Assembly (NCBI GenBank): GCA_900547445.1
Contig: URGJ01000011.1
Location: 1-45,569, forward strand
Source: an uncultured Oscillospiraceae bacterium
GTDB lineage: Bacteria > Bacillota > Clostridia > Oscillospirales > Acutalibacteraceae
Direction: 5' to 3'
DNA: 45,569 nucleotides
Shown: piece by piece, positions 43,276 through 45,569 of the stretch
How positions within the stretch are numbered: position 1 is the first letter of the stretch
How the letters are laid out: each line of letters begins with the position of its first letter
Position numbers and translations under genes: made by a program
The notes under the pieces: model-generated
Seen by the model: the letters and a program-made list of their open reading frames with translations, nothing else
What the model was told of the DNA's origin: nothing
Databases searched by the model: none

Positions 43276-43439
43276 GATTTTAAGGACATATATTTGCAAA
43301 AAACATCATAAAGTTTTGCTTCTATTTGAAGTTTGACTTCTCTTTTTTCGTCCACAGAAAAATCGGGTGTTAGGTTTGTGATTGTGATAACTTTCTTACC
43401 GATTTTTCGCTCATAAGTTTCTCTGATATAAGTTGTCAT
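43272..43439 (-). CDS. Small hypothetical protein of the recombinase element (55 aa)
   Basis: The frame begins ATG at 43439 behind AGGAAGGAGA and stops at TGA 43274-43272. The product is charged, starts MTTYIRETYERKIGKKVITI and has no Cys motif or membrane segment. Small genes of this kind often precede serine recombinases in clostridial elements; it could be a directionality or accessory factor, but this is only by position. Confidence 0.6.
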   Translation of the reverse strand: MTTYIRETYERKIGKKVITITNLTPDFSVDEKREVKLQIEAKLYDVFCKYMSLKS

Positions 43440-43731
43440 GCAGTCCGTCTCCTTCCTTTTGCGACTGTTTTTCTTTTAATAAAAAATATGATTTGCGTCT
43501 TGTCCCCTATACCAAAACGCTTTTTCCGCAGGATACTTTACTTGCGGAAGAATTTAATCTGCCGTCATCAGATTAAGGTTTTAAGATTTTCGTCAGAGCG
43601 TCAGGTAGGGACTGATGCCCTGTTCAAAAATCCTATTTATAACATAAGAACAAAAATTTCGATTTCAAGAAAACATTAACGAAAAAAACAGCACCTATCC
43701 GAAAGATAAGTACTGAAAGTGAAAAATATAT
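43440..43731. other. Non-coding stretch with two hairpins
   Basis: No convincing gene is seen. TTCCGCA/TGCGGAA (43524-43530 with 43543-43549) and TTAATCTG/CAGATTAA (43554-43561 with 43569-43576) form two adjacent hairpins, 4 bases apart. The second is followed on the plus strand by a T-rich stretch. They may be part of an RNA leader for the minus-strand genes, which would start to the right of them. Confidence 0.45.
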
Positions 43732-43906
43732 GGTATCATTAAGTTTTTATATAGGTTTATAAATTTGGGTATCATCAGTTTGTTATATATACCGATAACA
43801 GGCGGTATCATACACTTGTTGCATACTGGTTAAAAATTTCAGGGACATCGCATTTTTATATCCATAATCTATTCTCAATATAACAACCTAATGATACCGT
43901 CTGTTA
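43732..43906. repeat. GGTATCAT repeats: three direct copies and one inverted
   Basis: GGTATCAT occurs at 43732, 43768 and 43804, exactly 36 bases apart, and inverted at 43891-43898. The last direct copy and the inverted copy extend into a 16-bp inverted repeat (TAACAGGCGGTATCAT at 43796-43811; ATGATACCGTCTGTTA at 43891-43906, one mismatch). The regular spacing suggests protein binding sites. Confidence 0.7.
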
Positions 43907-43980
43907 ATTTTGATTTCCTCGAGATATTCTTAATTTAGCAAAGAAGTGCATTTCAAAAAACTTCTACGAAGCTTTCCATT

Positions 43981-44305
43981 ATGGGGTAAAAGATGGGGTG
44001 GGTTAACGAGATGAATATTGGGGTGGAACATGGGGTGCTAATGATTTTAGAAACATGGGGTGGAATATGGGGCGTCAATGGTTTTAAAACATGGGGTAGA
44101 ATATGGGGTGCCAATAATTTTAAAAACATGGGGCGAAATATGGGGTGCCAATGATTTTAAAAATATGGGGCAGAACATGGGGCGTCAATGGTTTTAAAAC
44201 ATGGGGTAGAATATGGGGTGCTAATGGTTTTAAAAACATGGGGTGGAATATGGGGTGCCAATGATTTCAAAAACATGGGGTGGAATATGGGGTGTCAAAA
44301 TAAAG
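43981..44305 (+). repeat. G-rich tandem repeat, 36-37 bp unit, about 7.5 copies
   Basis: Each unit is ATGGGGTGGAAT followed by ATGGGGTGCCAATGATTTTA and a few A/C. Units start at 44018, 44055, 44091, 44128, 44165, 44201, 44238 and 44275 (last one partial); a degenerate start covers 43981-44017. A higher order of 110 bp is visible: the 40 bases from 44071 recur exactly from 44181. Unit lengths of 36 and 37 break every reading frame, so it is not coding. Confidence 0.9.
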
Positions 44306-44756
44306 AAGTTTTTAATCATTTTTTTGGTTTTTCATCAAAACGACGTTTATGAATTACAGTGTCCCCCTTATAGGGTAATTATTGTAATGGTATGATAATC
44401 GCACTCAAATGACTATGAATGGCACTAAAATGACCACAAATGTATGTTTTTTGGAAGTACACGCAGTCTAACGCTGATTCTCGCTTCCTAATGCACAATA
44501 ATAAAAAATCTATAGAGATTGACTGTCTCTTTGGAATGATAAGAGTTTTGAGAGTTTTTTTGCGTGAGAAATTCTATTTGAAATTACGGTCATTTCAAGC
44601 AAAAAAGTTGAGCTCAATATTTGTAATTATTATCCCTTTTTTTATGACTCTCTTGAGCGTGACATTTTCAGTTTTTTATGACAAAAAGATTATTTACATT
44701 TTGAGGTTGACAAGAGGGTTAGAAATCTTTGTCATATCGAAAAGTAAATCCATCAC
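44306..44756. other. AT-rich non-coding stretch of the accessory region
   Basis: No gene is supported. It contains CCCTTATAGGG (44364-44374) and a direct pair GCACTCAAATGAC (44401-44413) and GCACTAAAATGAC (44422-44434), 21 bases apart. An open frame at 44440-44820 runs through the neighbouring repeats, lacks a ribosome binding site and family likeness, and is judged spurious. Confidence 0.5.
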
Positions 44757-44936
44757 TCATTTCAAAATGAAAGGCATAAAATCCTCCCGAAACGACAGCG
44801 ACGAAATCATTTCAAAATGAAAGACCGGTCACTCATTTCAAAACGACAGTTTTGCCTAAAATAAATCTTCTATTAATCTAAAAATAATCTGTGACTGTCA
44901 TTTCAAAATGAGTATCATCTTGTCATTGCAAAAAGA
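44757..44936. repeat. Array of TCATTTCAAAATGA near-palindromes
   Basis: Copies at 44757-44770, 44807-44820 and 44898-44911 are exact; 44833-44846 differs at one base and 44923-44936 is degenerate. A half copy is at 44590. Arms TCATTT/AAATGA surround a two-base centre. Such sub-terminal repeats are seen at ends of some insertion sequences (IS21-like ones have several); no transposase gene is present here. Confidence 0.7.
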
Positions 44937-44983
44937 AAATCATAGTCATAATAAAGAGACACGCATATAAAAATCATTCCCGT

Positions 44984-45017
44984 AAAACAACGACCTGTCC
45001 CCAATCGAGGCAGGCCG
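44984..45017 (-). terminator. Possible minus-strand terminator
   Basis: CGGCCTG pairs with CAGGTCG (one G-U) followed by TTGTTTTA when read on the minus strand. It lies downstream of the remnant ending at 45069. Confidence 0.4.
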
Positions 45018-45068
45018 TTAATGTTCTTGAAAAGTGATTATTTTGTTATCTACATCTTTAGAGAAAAA

Positions 45069-45215
45069 TCATTTAGATAACACCGATAATGCTTCCGTAT
45101 TTTCGTCAATAAGTTTGTCGGCAGTGCTGTCAATTTTGGCTTTGCGCATTTGAAGTGCGGCTGATATGTTATTGTATTCATCAAAATCAACGACAAGAAA
45201 AGCGCGAATATCAAT
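45069..45215 (-). pseudogene. 3' remnant of an unidentified gene (48 codons)
   Basis: On the minus strand 48 sense codons end at TGA 45071-45069. The product end (VVDFDEYNNISAALQMRKAK ... ALSVLSK) has the look of a genuine, mostly helical C-terminus. A stop codon just upstream in frame and the neighbouring integrase fragment on the other strand show it is cut off. Family not recognised. Confidence 0.45.
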
Positions 45216-45410
45216 TCACATTCTACGCCACATTATCTAAGGCATACATTCGCCACCAACTTGCTTGCAAACGGTGCAGATCTACGCTCCGTTCAAGAGC
45301 TATTGGGACATAGCAGCATTGCCACAACTGAAATATACACTGAAGTTACGGCAAAAAGGAAAAAACAGGTGTTAAATAAGTATAATTATCGTAATAAGTT
45401 ATGTATTTAA
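45165..45410 (+). pseudogene. Tyrosine recombinase (phage integrase family) C-terminal fragment
   Basis: From about 45216 the frame codes STPHYLRHTFATNLLANG, then DLRSVQELLGHSSIATTEIY and a basic tail ending at TAA 45408-45410. This contains HxxR (HYLR), the second His in LGH and the nucleophile Tyr in TEIYTEV, the end of an XerC/D-type catalytic domain. The N-terminal domain and first catalytic Arg are missing, and the frame upstream is closed by TGA at 45162. It is a broken remnant of another mobile element. Confidence 0.85.
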
Positions 45411-45569
45411 ACTATTTGAGATACTCAATTCACACATAGAACCGACCCCTGTATTATTCTCCTTAAGCATTAAGACAACCCCATTTTTTTGTCTTTTTAA
45501 GTTTTATTCTGTTTTGTTGGTTTGTCAATGATGTGTTACAAAATTAGAAAACTTCGCCGTTAATAAGAA
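45411..45569. other. AT-rich end of window, no gene seen
   Basis: A weak hairpin AAGACA/TGTCTT (45472-45477 with 45490-45495) with T runs could be a terminator for the integrase remnant. Nothing else can be supported. Confidence 0.3.

Noticed and set aside
43488..43679. 63-codon open frame
   Set aside because: It lies over two hairpins, lacks a ribosome binding site and has no protein-like pattern.
43981..44305. CRISPR-like array
   Set aside because: Units are contiguous variants of one sequence without unique spacers, and no cas genes are near.
44440..44820. 126-codon open frame in the accessory region
   Set aside because: No ribosome binding site, runs into the TCATTTCAAAATGA repeats, AT-driven composition and no recognisable domain.

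Overview
The window is a chromosomal segment of an anaerobic, endospore-forming Firmicute of class Clostridia, most likely near the Oscillospiraceae/Ruminococcaceae. The evidence is a bacterial V-type ATPase in Enterococcus-like gene order, a type III glutamine synthetase, CtsR-McsA-McsB-ClpC, CdaA-CdaR, sporulation-type proteins (YtvI-like, SipL-like DUF3794+LysM), GGAGG ribosome binding sites and frequent TTG starts. The species cannot be named. I see no tRNA, rRNA or CRISPR array.

Layout. (1) 122-8745: a nine-gene V-ATPase operon. Its proteolipid carries the Na+ ligand set known from E. hirae, so the pump may move Na+. A long two-way terminator separates it from a convergent ACT / homoserine dehydrogenase / aspartate kinase operon (8814-11704, minus). 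(2) 11835-21170: a YtvI-like permease, a DUF3343 Se/S-carrier-like protein with a structured leader, a cysteine desulfurase, the c-di-AMP pair cdaA-cdaR, a small membrane protein, recD2, comF and an mreB/mbl gene. (3) 21220-31041: the aromatic operon. A strong promoter, a 22-codon peptide containing five Tyr and two Phe codons, and a terminator hairpin precede ten tightly packed genes: aminotransferase, pheA, aroB, aroC, an aroE-aroK fusion, aroQ, aroA, tyrA, DAHP synthase and a thioesterase. Together they cover the route from DAHP to Phe and Tyr. (4) 31067-33886: a hypothetical membrane protein and glnN with its own promoter. (5) 33904-38719: a 42-residue Cys/Gly-rich peptide on the minus strand, then the stress operon ctsR-mcsA-mcsB-clpC behind a promoter flanked by two mirror-image CtsR boxes. 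(6) 38783-41542: a SipL-like spore protein, then, convergent, a DivIVA-like protein and an unpaired fumarase beta subunit.

(7) 41553-45569 is accessory DNA. A large serine recombinase (TTG start) ends exactly where the last 45 codons of another minus-strand gene continue in the same frame. This looks like an element inserted in a gene, with the rest of that gene to the right of the window. The element holds a 55-aa ORF, hairpins, GGTATCAT repeats, about seven and a half copies of a G-rich 36-37 bp tandem repeat, an array of TCATTTCAAAATGA sites, and two gene remnants, one of them a tyrosine recombinase C-terminus.

The most interesting signals are the Tyr/Phe leader peptide in front of the aromatic operon (peptide attenuation is not the usual control of these genes in Firmicutes), the pseudoknot-capable leader of the DUF3343 gene, and the repeat-rich decayed element at the right end.
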